Source: Coprococcus aceti (lineage in GTDB: Bacteria > Bacillota > Clostridia > Lachnospirales > Lachnospiraceae). Taken from it: a stretch of 64,000 bases of DNA. This document shows, in pieces, positions 52,392 through 61,436 of the stretch (the stretch's first letter is position 1; each line of letters starts with the position of its first letter). Under the pieces are notes generated by a model. It was not told the origin of the DNA. It saw nothing but the letters and a program-made list of their open reading frames with translations, and made no database searches. The stretch lies in assembly GCF_025567285.1 (NCBI RefSeq), contig NZ_JAOQJT010000006.1, forward strand, positions 124,001 to 188,000, read 5' to 3'. The translations under genes and the position numbers were made by a program.

Positions 52392-52446
52392 ATATCAGGT
52401 TTGAAGCATTTGCCTCAAAATAGGCACTTGGAAATAAGGTGGTAGG

Positions 52447-53673
52447 ATGAAGATAATTCCGGGAGGCGTGACCGCCCCTGCGGGCTTTAGGGCAGCGGGA
52501 CTTCACGTTGGAATAAGAAGAAATAAACTGAAAAAAGATATGGCACTTCTGGTGAGCGATGTTCCGGCTCATGTGGCAGGAGCATTTACACAGAACATGG
52601 TTCAGGCGGCTCCGGTCATATACGACAGGCGGCTTTGCCAGAATGTGGGAATGTGTCAGGCGCTGGTGGTAAACAGCGGTGTGGCAAATACCTGTACCGG
52701 AGAGCAGGGAATCCATGATGCGGAGGCCATGGCGGCCCATGTAGGTAAGAGCCTTGGCATAGATCCAAGCACGGTTGCGGTGGCTTCTACAGGAGTCATA
52801 GGAATGAGACTTCCGATGGATGTCATACAGAGCGGTATAGATATGCTGGTGCCGGAGCTTTCATATTCTATAGATGCCGGAGTGGATGCCGCGGAGGCGA
52901 TCAAGACGACTGATATCTATAAGAAGGAGATAGCCGTAACTTTAGAGATCAAGGGGCAGCAGGTCACCATCGGAGGTATGTGTAAGGGATCAGGAATGAT
53001 CAATCCTAACCTGGGAACCGTACTCAGCTTTATCACGACAGACCTGAATATCAGTTCAGAGTTGCTGGGCAAGGTGCTTAAGGCTGACGTGGTCGATACA
53101 TACAATATGGTGTCAGTGGACGGAGATATGTCCACCAACGACACTGTCATGATATTTGCAAATGGCATGGCGGGCAACGAGGAGCTGCTGGAGACCGATG
53201 ACGACTTTCCTGCATTTGTCGAGGCAATAAGATATATCAACCGCGCATTTGTCAGGGCGATAGCCTCGGACGGCGAGGGTGCTACCAAGATGTTTCAGGT
53301 GGATGTGTCGGGCATGCCGGATAAGGATACTGCAAGACATCTGGCAAAGGCGATAGTGGCCTCCAATCTTGTAAAGTGTGCCATGTACGGAGCTGATGCC
53401 AACTGGGGCAGAATAGTGTGCGCCATGGGACAGAGCGGCGTGAAGTTTGATCCGTACAGGGTGGATATAGAGATAGCCAGTGTGGCAGGACATCTTGAGA
53501 TCGTAAAGCATGGAGTGACAACTGATTACGATGAGAAGGAAGCAAGCCACATACTTTCAGAGAAGCAGATAAAGCTCAAGGCGCATATGAATATGGGGGA
53601 TGAGATGGCCACAGCGTGGGGCTGCGATCTCACATATGACTATATCAAGATAAATGCGGATTATAGAAAGTAA
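52447..53673 (+). CDS. argJ: Glutamate N-acetyltransferase / ornithine acetyltransferase
   Basis: ArgJ recycles the acetyl group from N-acetylornithine to glutamate; bifunctional forms can also make N-acetylglutamate from acetyl-CoA. The 408-residue precursor is cleaved into two chains before Thr191 in the motif KGSGMINPNLG-TVL (the usual form is TML). A typical start is IPGGVTAPAGFRAAGLHVG. Whether it is mono- or bifunctional cannot be told from sequence. A second locus for argA is not visible, which fits a bifunctional enzyme. AAGGTGG lies upstream of ATG 52447. Confidence 0.95.
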   Translation: MKIIPGGVTAPAGFRAAGLHVGIRRNKLKKDMALLVSDVPAHVAGAFTQNMVQAAPVIYDRRLCQNVGMCQALVVNSGVANTCTGEQGIHDAEAMAAHVGKSLGIDPSTVAVASTGVIGMRLPMDVIQSGIDMLVPELSYSIDAGVDAAEAIKTTDIYKKEIAVTLEIKGQQVTIGGMCKGSGMINPNLGTVLSFITTDLNISSELLGKVLKADVVDTYNMVSVDGDMSTNDTVMIFANGMAGNEELLETDDDFPAFVEAIRYINRAFVRAIASDGEGATKMFQVDVSGMPDKDTARHLAKAIVASNLVKCAMYGADANWGRIVCAMGQSGVKFDPYRVDIEIASVAGHLEIVKHGVTTDYDEKEASHILSEKQIKLKAHMNMGDEMATAWGCDLTYDYIKINADYRK

Positions 53674-53901
53674 AATCCAGTGAGATAAGCCATATAAAAA
53701 TGGAAGCAGGTTATAAGATAAAACATATTGCGTAAATTTAAAAATAGATTCTAGTCAATAAATCAAATAAGACTAAATTGAGACGATGCGTTAATCGTTG
53801 ACATTGATCAGGCTGGAAGATAAAGTTGAAGGCAAAAGACAGATAAACCTAAGGTAGATAAACCGAAGATATATAAATATAGAAGAAAGAAGGACAGAAA
53901 A

Positions 53902-54792
53902 ATGGTTATAGGTGATTACACAGTAGATCAGGTAATTGAGAAGGCACAGACACTGATAGAGGCTATGCCATATATCAAGAAATTCCAGGGCAAGACAGTG
54001 GTTGTAAAGTACGGCGGAAGCGCTATGCTTGACGAGAATCTCAAGTACAACGTTATCAAGGACGTTGCCATGCTGAAGCTTGTCGGCATGAAGCCGGTCA
54101 TCGTACACGGTGGCGGCAAGGAGATCAGCAAATGGGTAGAGAAGGTCGGCAAGGAGGCAGAATTTATCAACGGTCTCCGTGTTACAGATGCAGAGACGAT
54201 GGAGATCGCAGAGATGGTTCTCGGCAAGGTCAACAAGAGTCTTGTAAGTCTCATGCAGAAGATCGGACTTAAGGCAGTCGGAATCAGCGGCAAGGACGGC
54301 GGAATGTTCACAGTCAAGAAGAAGTTCCCTGGTGGCAAGGATATAGGTTATGTGGGAGAGATAACAAATGTTGACACATCCATCCTTACATCACTTATCG
54401 AGGATGATTTCATCCCGGTTATCGCACCTATAGGAGTGGATGAGAACTACGAGGATTACAACATCAATGCGGACGATGCTGCTTGTGCAGTAGCAACAGC
54501 TCTTGAGGCTGAGAAGCTTGTATTCCTCACAGATATCGAGGGAGTATTTATTGATCCAACAGACAAGTCAACACTTATCTCAGAGATGGATATACACGAG
54601 GCAAAGGACATCATAGAGAAGGGCGTTGTCGGCGGTGGTATGCTTCCAAAGCTTAACAACTGTATCGCAGCCATGGAAAATGGAGTTTCAAGAGTGCATA
54701 TACTTGATGGCCGTCTCCAGCACTGCCTGCTTCTTGAATTCTTCACCCAGAAGGGTATCGGAACTGCTATCCTCAAGGAGCCTTTATTCTAG
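53902..54792 (+). CDS. argB: Acetylglutamate kinase
   Basis: ArgB phosphorylates N-acetylglutamate and is the main feedback point in many bacteria. The 296-residue protein has the amino-acid kinase features VVKYGGSAM, VIVHGGGKEIS and the C-terminal VVGGGMLPKL. It lies after argJ with a 228-base gap. That gap holds a short tandem AGATAAACC-type repeat (about 53839-53870) and an AAGAAGGACAG ribosome site. It has an N-terminal extension of about 25 residues as in arginine-sensitive ArgB proteins. argD and argF are not in the window. Confidence 0.96.
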   Translation: MVIGDYTVDQVIEKAQTLIEAMPYIKKFQGKTVVVKYGGSAMLDENLKYNVIKDVAMLKLVGMKPVIVHGGGKEISKWVEKVGKEAEFINGLRVTDAETMEIAEMVLGKVNKSLVSLMQKIGLKAVGISGKDGGMFTVKKKFPGGKDIGYVGEITNVDTSILTSLIEDDFIPVIAPIGVDENYEDYNINADDAACAVATALEAEKLVFLTDIEGVFIDPTDKSTLISEMDIHEAKDIIEKGVVGGGMLPKLNNCIAAMENGVSRVHILDGRLQHCLLLEFFTQKGIGTAILKEPLF

Positions 54793-54844
54793 GATGCATG
54801 GCAGAATATAACAAAGCTTCAAATAATAAAATAGTAAATTATAA

Positions 54845-54919
54845 AACAGTATATATGACCATGGTGGACAGCCATCTGTAAGGATGGAAGATTACCGGTC
54901 ATGTATGCTGTTTTTTTAT
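54845..54919 (+). terminator. Terminator after argB
   Basis: A 16-bp imperfect stem pairs 54845-54860 with 54897-54912, has an inner CCATC/GATGG hairpin and is followed by seven T bases. It ends the arg operon about 52 bases after argB. Confidence 0.78.
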
Positions 54920-55050
54920 GTCTGATCTGAATCGGGGAGTTTATAAAAATGTTACATTTTTATGTATTGTAAAAAGTATCAATGAATAAGGGATAAAAGG
55001 GCTCTTTTGTGAAAAAAGTAACAAAAATGAAATAAAATAGAAATATATTG

Positions 55051-55079
55051 TTGTAAATTCAGAGGTGTTTAGATACAAT
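55051..55079 (+). promoter_or_regulatory. Promoter of the comEA operon
   Basis: TTGTAA (55051-55056) and TACAAT (55074-55079) are spaced 17 bases apart, about 40 bases upstream of the comEA ribosome site. The remaining gap since the terminator is AT-rich with no other signal. Confidence 0.7.
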
Positions 55080-55120
55080 AAACCTGTGTAATTCTGTGCT
55101 GACACAGGAGGTGTCGCACG

Positions 55121-55738
55121 ATGAAGAAAATAATTAAAAATTTAGCATATTTATGCGTGCTGACAATGACATTATTGTGTTCCGGCTGTGGAGAAGAACA
55201 GGTAACTATATCCGGTAATTCAGAAGAGAATGTTACGGAGAAAGTTTCGCAGCAAGGCGCGGAAGAAGCCGGAGCAGACGAGAGTCTAACGATACATTCA
55301 GAAACTCCAGAATACATAACAGTTTTTGTATGCGGAGCAGTGAAGAATGAGGGCGTATATGAGCTCGAAGCCGGATCCAGGGCGAATGATGGCCTTGAGG
55401 CGGCGGGAGGATTCTCCGATGACGCAGATACCGTTGCGGTGAATCTTGCAGATGTGCTTGAGGATGGTCAGAAGCTGTACTTTCCTGTCGGAGGTGAACA
55501 GCTTCCGGATGAGAGCAAAGCCGGGACAGATGCGTCGGAACAGAGACTGGTCAACATCAACAGTGCAGATGCTGCGGAACTTATGACGTTACCGGGAATA
55601 GGCGAGACGAAGGCCTCGCAGATTGTTGAGTACAGACGGAAGAATGGAGCATTTGCCTGCAAAGATGACCTTAAGAATGTCAGCGGCATAGGAGACAGTA
55701 TATATGAGAAACTGGAGACATATATATCGACAGAATAG
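55121..55738 (+). CDS. comEA: ComEA-like DNA-binding lipoprotein
   Basis: ComEA binds incoming DNA at the membrane in transformation. The 205-residue protein has a lipoprotein-like signal with LLCSGCG (Cys24), an SLBB domain (about 66-125, VFVCGAVKNEGVY onward) and a C-terminal helix-hairpin-helix domain (about 145-205). The latter has NINSADAAELMTLPGIGETKA and NVSGIGDSIYEKL. The order signal, SLBB and HhH is typical of Firmicutes ComEA; the lipobox in place of a membrane anchor is a variant. CAGGAGGTG lies 9 bases before ATG. comEC is encoded about 3 kb downstream. Confidence 0.9.
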   Translation: MKKIIKNLAYLCVLTMTLLCSGCGEEQVTISGNSEENVTEKVSQQGAEEAGADESLTIHSETPEYITVFVCGAVKNEGVYELEAGSRANDGLEAAGGFSDDADTVAVNLADVLEDGQKLYFPVGGEQLPDESKAGTDASEQRLVNINSADAAELMTLPGIGETKASQIVEYRRKNGAFACKDDLKNVSGIGDSIYEKLETYISTE

Positions 55739-55768
55739 AATGAGTCTCGGGGTAGAAAGGATGTTAAG

Positions 55769-56455
55769 ATGAAGAAAGTTCTTGTTGTGGATGATGAGAA
55801 GTTGATCGTTAAGGGGCTGAAGTTCAGCCTGGAACAGGACGATATGGAAGTGGATACAGCCTACGATGGCGGTGAAGCTATAGAGAAGATAAAGGCAAAT
55901 GATTACGATATAGTTCTGCTGGATATAATGATACCTGTATACACAGGAATAGAGGTTTGCCAGATGGTCAGAGAGTTTTCCAATGTTCCTATTATCATGC
56001 TCACTGCAAAGGGTGAGGACATGGATAAGATCATGGGACTCGAGTATGGTGCAGATGACTATATAACAAAGCCATTTAATATTCTTGAGGTGAAGGCCAG
56101 GATCAAGGCTATACTTAGAAGAAGCAACCGCAAGCAGGCACCTGCAAAACCGTCAAATGTAATGGAGATCAACGGAATGAAGGTTGAGCTTGACAGCAGA
56201 CGTGTATTTGTCGGTGGTAAGGAGCTTAATTTGACAGCCAAAGAGTTTGACCTTCTTGAGCTGCTCATGGCGCATCCAAACAAGGTATATTCAAGAAATG
56301 AACTCCTGAATACGATCTGGGGAGATTCCTACCCGGGAGATGCGAGAACAGTTGATGTGCATGTTAGAAGACTTCGTGAGAAGATAGAAGCTAATCCGGG
56401 TGAGCCGGTATACATTCATACAAAATGGGGAGTAGGATATTTCTTCAAGGGCTGA
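55769..56455 (+). CDS. OmpR-family response regulator
   Basis: The 228-residue protein has a receiver domain (DD at 8-9, acceptor in IVLLDIMIPV, Lys in ITKPFN) and a C-terminal winged-helix domain (about 130-226) with NLTAKEFDLLELLMAHP. It resembles PhoP/WalR regulators. It starts 30 bases after comEA and one base before the kinase gene. The position between comEA and comEC suggests the same transcript but not that it regulates competence. Confidence 0.93.
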   Translation: MKKVLVVDDEKLIVKGLKFSLEQDDMEVDTAYDGGEAIEKIKANDYDIVLLDIMIPVYTGIEVCQMVREFSNVPIIMLTAKGEDMDKIMGLEYGADDYITKPFNILEVKARIKAILRRSNRKQAPAKPSNVMEINGMKVELDSRRVFVGGKELNLTAKEFDLLELLMAHPNKVYSRNELLNTIWGDSYPGDARTVDVHVRRLREKIEANPGEPVYIHTKWGVGYFFKG

Positions 56456-56456
56456 T

Positions 56457-57932
56457 ATGAAAAAAAAGAAACGTGCAACAGTTGAAACAGAAAAAATTGA
56501 AGAGAAGAATACCGCCCAGGAGAGATCCATAGTCAGTATCAGAGTGGGGCAGAGAACGATCATATCGCTTATAGTGGCAGTCAGTGTGGCAGTGATCGCC
56601 TATGCAGCACTGTGGATACTGGCGGGCACTGTGAATTCGAAGAGTGAGAGAAATCTTGACAGACACGCACAGGAGTGTGCAGAATACATTGCCCATATAG
56701 TGAATGAACACAAGGCGGAGGATGATATAGGGAGAGCCGTGGACGAGATAAAGACCATGGCTTATTCTCTCTCTGCCCGTATAGTTATAGTGGATACTGA
56801 TTACAAGGTCGTGGTGGACTCCTATGGAAAAGACACCGGAAGATATCTGGTGGATGAGAACGTGTTCAGCGTAATGAAGGGGCAGCAGAAGTATATATCA
56901 GAGACAGAGGAAAATGTGTACAGGCGCATAGTTCCAGTGATCAACAGTGAGGGCTATACAGATGCGGTGGCACTGATATCTCTTGAGACCGATGCTCTCG
57001 AGAACCTGTCAATATATATGAAGAGAAATGCAACTTATCTGTTTGCGATATCGTTGATACTTGGATTGATAGCTGCTTATTTTGCGGCTAAGTTATCAGT
57101 CAGGGATGTGAACCATGTCAGAAACGAGATAGAGGGAATGAAAGGCGGCAGCCTTGAACCGATGAGCGTGGACGGTATGTTCAGGGAGACACAGGAGCTG
57201 ACAAAGGATATAAACGATATATTCAACAAGGCACAGCTTCTTGAGGAGTCCCGTCAGGAATTCGTGTCAAATGTCTCACATGAGTTAAAGACACCGATAA
57301 CATCCATGAAGGTTCTGTCAGAGTCGCTGCTCACCCAGAGTGATGTGCCGGCGGAGATGTACAGAGAATTCATGGAGGATATAGTTCAGGAGATAGACAG
57401 GGAGGCAGAGATCATAAGTGATCTGCTTACACTCGTTAAGACTGACAAAGGCTCTGACAGCCTGAATAAAGAGCCTGTGGATATGAATGAATTTATGGAT
57501 CTCATACTCAAGAGACTTAAGCCTCTGGCGGAGAAGAGAAGTATACAGCTTTCATTTGAGAGCTTTGGAGACATAAAGGCAGAGATAGACAAGGTGAAGT
57601 TTACTCTTGCGATCTCGAATCTGATAGAGAATGGAATAAAGTATAACGTTGATGGCGGTTGGATAAAGGTTTCGCTCAATTCAGACCACAGGAACTTCTA
57701 TATCAAGGTAGCAGACTCCGGTGTAGGAATACCGGAGGATTGCATAAATCATATTTTTGAGAGATTCTACAGAGTAGACAAGGCGAGAAGTCGAGACACT
57801 GGTGGAACCGGTCTGGGACTAGCCATCACGAAGAATATAATTATCATGCACAAAGGAACTATAAATGTGTATAGTGAACCGGGAAAAGGAACTACATTTA
57901 CGGTAAAGGTTCCATTACAGGCTCACGAGTAA
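56457..57932 (+). CDS. Sensor histidine kinase with HAMP
   Basis: The 491-residue protein has two membrane segments (about 34-56 and 200-218) around an outside sensor domain of about 140 residues. A HAMP domain follows, then a DHp helix with FVSNVSHELKTPITSM (His about 278) and a HATPase_c domain with N-box ISNLIENGIKY, DSGVGIP and GTGLGLAI. It is of the PhoR/WalK type. The first codon lies one base after the regulator stop, and a GerMN lipoprotein follows after 9 bases, so signal input may come from the wall. Confidence 0.92.
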   Translation: MKKKKRATVETEKIEEKNTAQERSIVSIRVGQRTIISLIVAVSVAVIAYAALWILAGTVNSKSERNLDRHAQECAEYIAHIVNEHKAEDDIGRAVDEIKTMAYSLSARIVIVDTDYKVVVDSYGKDTGRYLVDENVFSVMKGQQKYISETEENVYRRIVPVINSEGYTDAVALISLETDALENLSIYMKRNATYLFAISLILGLIAAYFAAKLSVRDVNHVRNEIEGMKGGSLEPMSVDGMFRETQELTKDINDIFNKAQLLEESRQEFVSNVSHELKTPITSMKVLSESLLTQSDVPAEMYREFMEDIVQEIDREAEIISDLLTLVKTDKGSDSLNKEPVDMNEFMDLILKRLKPLAEKRSIQLSFESFGDIKAEIDKVKFTLAISNLIENGIKYNVDGGWIKVSLNSDHRNFYIKVADSGVGIPEDCINHIFERFYRVDKARSRDTGGTGLGLAITKNIIIMHKGTINVYSEPGKGTTFTVKVPLQAHE

Positions 57933-57941
57933 GGGATTAAT

Positions 57942-58877
57942 ATGACGACGAAAAAAAGAATTATGCTCACTGCCGTGGTCATGGCTGCAGTGGTGATTCT
58001 TGTGGCGTGTGGAAGCGACAGCAAGAATGGCAGAAAGAAAAATTCAGCAGACAATTCAGATGAAAATCTGACTCTGTACTACGCAAACTCAACGTGGACT
58101 GATCTGTTCCCGGAGGTTTTCACCCGAGACCAGCTCGTCACGACGGAGAATCTTATCGACACTGTGATGAACGCATTGATGGACAGTGGGGAAATGACGG
58201 ATAAACAGGTTCCGGTTCCCCAGGGCGTTACGTACCAGAGATATACATATGACGGTCAGGCGACGATCAATCTTATGTTCAACGTTGACTGGGAGGCCAC
58301 TGACACATATGAGATGGTGCTAAGCAAGGCGGCATTTGTGAGAACTCTGACACAGATCGAATCGGTGAAGAAGGTTGTGTATGAATACACTGACATTGCA
58401 AATGAGAACAGTATCGTGCGTGAGGAGCTCACAAATGATTCATTTTCAGATATGGACAACTTCATGAATCCACATGAAGAGTACAACATATATATGCCGG
58501 ACAGCACAGGACAGAAGCTGGTTCAGAAGACCATAGATCTGGACAGATCAGCGCCTGAATCACTGGAGGAACAGATGGTTGCAGGACTGAGAATGAGTTA
58601 CGATGGAACAGTTGTACCGCTCAATGAGAAAACTGTGGTTAAGAGTGTCACTGTGGATGATGCTGACGATGTGTGTACGATAACATTTAATGAGAGCTTT
58701 GCGGATGGAACAGCAGGTGTGGACGATGAGATACTTGTGTATTCTGTTGTGGATTCCCTCATGGAGCTTGAAGATGTCAAGAGTGTACAGATAAATGTGG
58801 ATAATACAAATAACAGATTGAACAACATCGATCTCAGCAGGAAATTTACTGCTGATTATTCAAAGCTTGAGATATAA
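57942..58877 (+). CDS. GerMN-domain lipoprotein
   Basis: GerM-type proteins work at the cell wall, as in germination and division-linked complexes. The 311-residue protein has a lipoprotein signal with LVACGS (Cys24) and two GerMN-like modules (about 45-155 and 170-300), each with the pattern LYYAN / YMPD, followed by strands such as DVCTITFNESFADG. The gene lies 9 bases after the kinase gene and 33 bases before comEC. In other Firmicutes such a lipoprotein next to a WalK-like kinase is a usual neighbour and may affect its signal. Confidence 0.85.
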   Translation: MTTKKRIMLTAVVMAAVVILVACGSDSKNGRKKNSADNSDENLTLYYANSTWTDLFPEVFTRDQLVTTENLIDTVMNALMDSGEMTDKQVPVPQGVTYQRYTYDGQATINLMFNVDWEATDTYEMVLSKAAFVRTLTQIESVKKVVYEYTDIANENSIVREELTNDSFSDMDNFMNPHEEYNIYMPDSTGQKLVQKTIDLDRSAPESLEEQMVAGLRMSYDGTVVPLNEKTVVKSVTVDDADDVCTITFNESFADGTAGVDDEILVYSVVDSLMELEDVKSVQINVDNTNNRLNNIDLSRKFTADYSKLEI

Positions 58878-58910
58878 ACAGAAGTTTGAACAAAACAGGA
58901 GGATACGAAT

Positions 58911-61355
58911 ATAAAGAGACCATTATTCTGGATAGCAGTATGCTTTGCGCTTGGAGAGGCGTATAAAGAGGCTGCTGACAGTTCAGTGCTTATAATTGGT
59001 CTGATCATATTGGCTGCACCGGTATTGTCGGTTTACATGGACAAAGCCGGTACAGCCATGTTTTTTTATAGTGGCAAAGCTCATGGTGATAAAGACAGAA
59101 AGAACAGGATCGTCAGATGCGTTCTGAGTATGATGATATTTGGAATGATCTTGTTGACCGGTTATATGAATGGTTGTGCTATGTCAAAGCAGGAGAGACT
59201 CGCAGAAGAGCTCGATGGGCAGCAGCCGGGCGGTATAGAAGGAAAGGTGTACGAGATCAGGCAGTCCGGCGATGAATGGCGGGTATATGTGTATGCGGAA
59301 TGGATAACATTTGGCGGAGGCGACTCAGAAGAAACTGTGGAATACCGGGGAAGATCAAAGGTATTGCTGTACATGGAAGACGTGGGAAGCCTGAAGACCG
59401 GAATGAAGCTGACCTTAAGCTGCAGTCTGTCAAGGCCGGACTCTGCAGATAATCCGGGCGAATTCGATGCGCGGGAATATTATTCGCACAAGGGAATATA
59501 TATAGTAGGAAAGGATATCTCCATTCTGGAGTGTGGAGAGGACTACAGCCGTATAGGAGACAGTCTGTTCAGGCTGCGTATAAAGTCCGGGGAGATCACA
59601 GACAGTGTGTTTGGAGAGACGGATGGCTCGGTGATAAAGGCAATGCTACTGGGGGATAAGAGCGGCATTGACAGGGATACGAAGAAGCTGTTTCAGATGA
59701 ATGGAATAGCTCATATTCTGGCGATATCCGGTGTGCACATAGCAATAATAGGAATGACATTATTCGGCGTGCTGCGAAGGCTTACAGGGTCATATATGGC
59801 ATCTGGTATAATGGCTATATCTGTGATCGTACTTTACGGAGTTATGACTGGGATGGCGAGTTCAACTGTAAGAGCCATGATAATGATGGTGATATCTGTG
59901 ATCGGTCAGGTAAAGGGGCGAAGCCCTGATATGCTTACATCCGCGGGAACCGCGTCAGTCATACAGGCGCTGATTGATCCGGGTATCATCCTTGATGCCG
60001 GATTTCAGTTGTCTTTTGCCGCAGTGCTGGGGATGGCGGTGCCTGGAGCACTTATGAAAAAGCTTATTCCAACTAAGAATAAGGTAGTCAGTACACTTGT
60101 AATGAATCTGGCGATAACACTTGCCACCGGACCGCTTGTTATATTCTATTATTACCAGTTTCCGCTGTATTCGATCTTTCTGAATCTGCTCATAGTGCCA
60201 TTGGTTTCTGTGATAATATTTGTGAGTATCGTCGTGATTGCGGCTATGCTTATTTTTCCCGGGATACTACAGGGCAATGAGATGGCGGTGGGCATAGGAG
60301 CGTTTCCTGTGAAGCTGATACTTGCAATATACAGGCAGCTTTGCGAATGGGCGATGAAGCTTCCATTTTACAGTATAAATACAGGCCATGTGTCGGTTAT
60401 GATGATCGTAGTATTTTATATGGCTATGGTTGGAGTGCTGATCCTGCTTGTAAGAGCAAAGAGTGCAGACTGCGCCAGGGTGAGGAGGCGGATGGTCTGT
60501 CTGTGCGCTGCTGTGATCATGACCTTGTGCTGCGTGTGTTACGAAGTAGCTTCATTTGACCGGGAGTTCAGAGTTGTATTTATGGATGTTGGTCAGGGAG
60601 ACGGCATACTTATAAGGTCTGGCATGGGAGTAAATATATTGATAGATGGGGGCTCGTCGAGTAGCAATAAGGTTGGTGAGTACGTGATGGTGCCTGTTCT
60701 AAAGTTTTATGGTGCAGCTCATGTAGATTATGCATTTGTGACACACGGAGATAAGGATCATGTGTCCGGTATCCAATATCTTCTAAGCGATACGAACTCC
60801 GGTATCAGAATAGATAATCTTGTGGTTCCGATGTATGGTGATATTGAAAATATGGGTGAACTGCTTGAGCTGGCAGAGAAAAGAGGCGTAAATATCATAT
60901 ATATGGACGGCGGTTCTCAAATGTCCTGTGGCAAGGATGCAGCTAAGGTGTGGTTAAATTTCTTGCATCCGTCCGAAAAAACTGATATAAAAGATGCAAA
61001 TGATCTTTCTGCGGTTATCCGTCTGGAGTATCGAGGGTACAGTGTTTTATTTACGGGAGACCTGGGAGAAGATGGAGAACGGGAGCTTATCTCGGAGGGC
61101 GGTGATCTGAGTGCTGATGTGTTGAAGGTCGGACATCACGGCAGCAGATATTCTACGAGTGGGGAGTTCCTGAGAGCAGTCGACCCGGATCTTGCGATCA
61201 TATCGGCGGGGGAGAATAACCGATATGGTCATCCGCACGGGGAGACACTGGAGCGTTTGGATGCCTGTGGAGCTGATGTAATGAGTACCATAGACCATGG
61301 AGCTATATGTGTAGAGATAACGGATGGTGGAATTTCGGTAACCGGATACAGATGA
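58911..61355 (+). CDS. comEC: ComEC/Rec2 DNA uptake channel, probable AUA start
   Basis: ComEC forms the membrane channel for single-stranded DNA in transformation. The protein has an N-terminal DUF4131 region, a competence domain with about seven membrane segments (about 240-500), and a C-terminal metallo-beta-lactamase-like domain (THGDKDHVSG and KVGHHGSRYSTSG). The first canonical start (GTG 58986) has no ribosome site and lacks the conserved KRPLFW start. Reading from AUA 58911 adds 25 residues (KRPLFWIAVCFALGE...) and has AGGAGG at 58897-58902, 8 bases upstream. So I annotate AUA as the start, accepting that an ATA/ATG base error is possible. Confidence 0.85.
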   Translation: MKRPLFWIAVCFALGEAYKEAADSSVLIIGLIILAAPVLSVYMDKAGTAMFFYSGKAHGDKDRKNRIVRCVLSMMIFGMILLTGYMNGCAMSKQERLAEELDGQQPGGIEGKVYEIRQSGDEWRVYVYAEWITFGGGDSEETVEYRGRSKVLLYMEDVGSLKTGMKLTLSCSLSRPDSADNPGEFDAREYYSHKGIYIVGKDISILECGEDYSRIGDSLFRLRIKSGEITDSVFGETDGSVIKAMLLGDKSGIDRDTKKLFQMNGIAHILAISGVHIAIIGMTLFGVLRRLTGSYMASGIMAISVIVLYGVMTGMASSTVRAMIMMVISVIGQVKGRSPDMLTSAGTASVIQALIDPGIILDAGFQLSFAAVLGMAVPGALMKKLIPTKNKVVSTLVMNLAITLATGPLVIFYYYQFPLYSIFLNLLIVPLVSVIIFVSIVVIAAMLIFPGILQGNEMAVGIGAFPVKLILAIYRQLCEWAMKLPFYSINTGHVSVMMIVVFYMAMVGVLILLVRAKSADCARVRRRMVCLCAAVIMTLCCVCYEVASFDREFRVVFMDVGQGDGILIRSGMGVNILIDGGSSSSNKVGEYVMVPVLKFYGAAHVDYAFVTHGDKDHVSGIQYLLSDTNSGIRIDNLVVPMYGDIENMGELLELAEKRGVNIIYMDGGSQMSCGKDAAKVWLNFLHPSEKTDIKDANDLSAVIRLEYRGYSVLFTGDLGEDGERELISEGGDLSADVLKVGHHGSRYSTSGEFLRAVDPDLAIISAGENNRYGHPHGETLERLDACGADVMSTIDHGAICVEITDGGISVTGYR

Positions 61356-61436
61356 TCAGGGAGTTATGAGAATAAGAATTCTGAAAGGAGAACAGGGGAA
61401 GGAAGAAACGACTATGATGTGGAAAGGAAGATGAGT

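Noticed and set aside
53839..53870. Short AGATAAACC tandem repeat before argB as a functional repeat
   Set aside because: Only two imperfect copies of about 10 bases in AT-rich sequence; easily due to chance or slippage.
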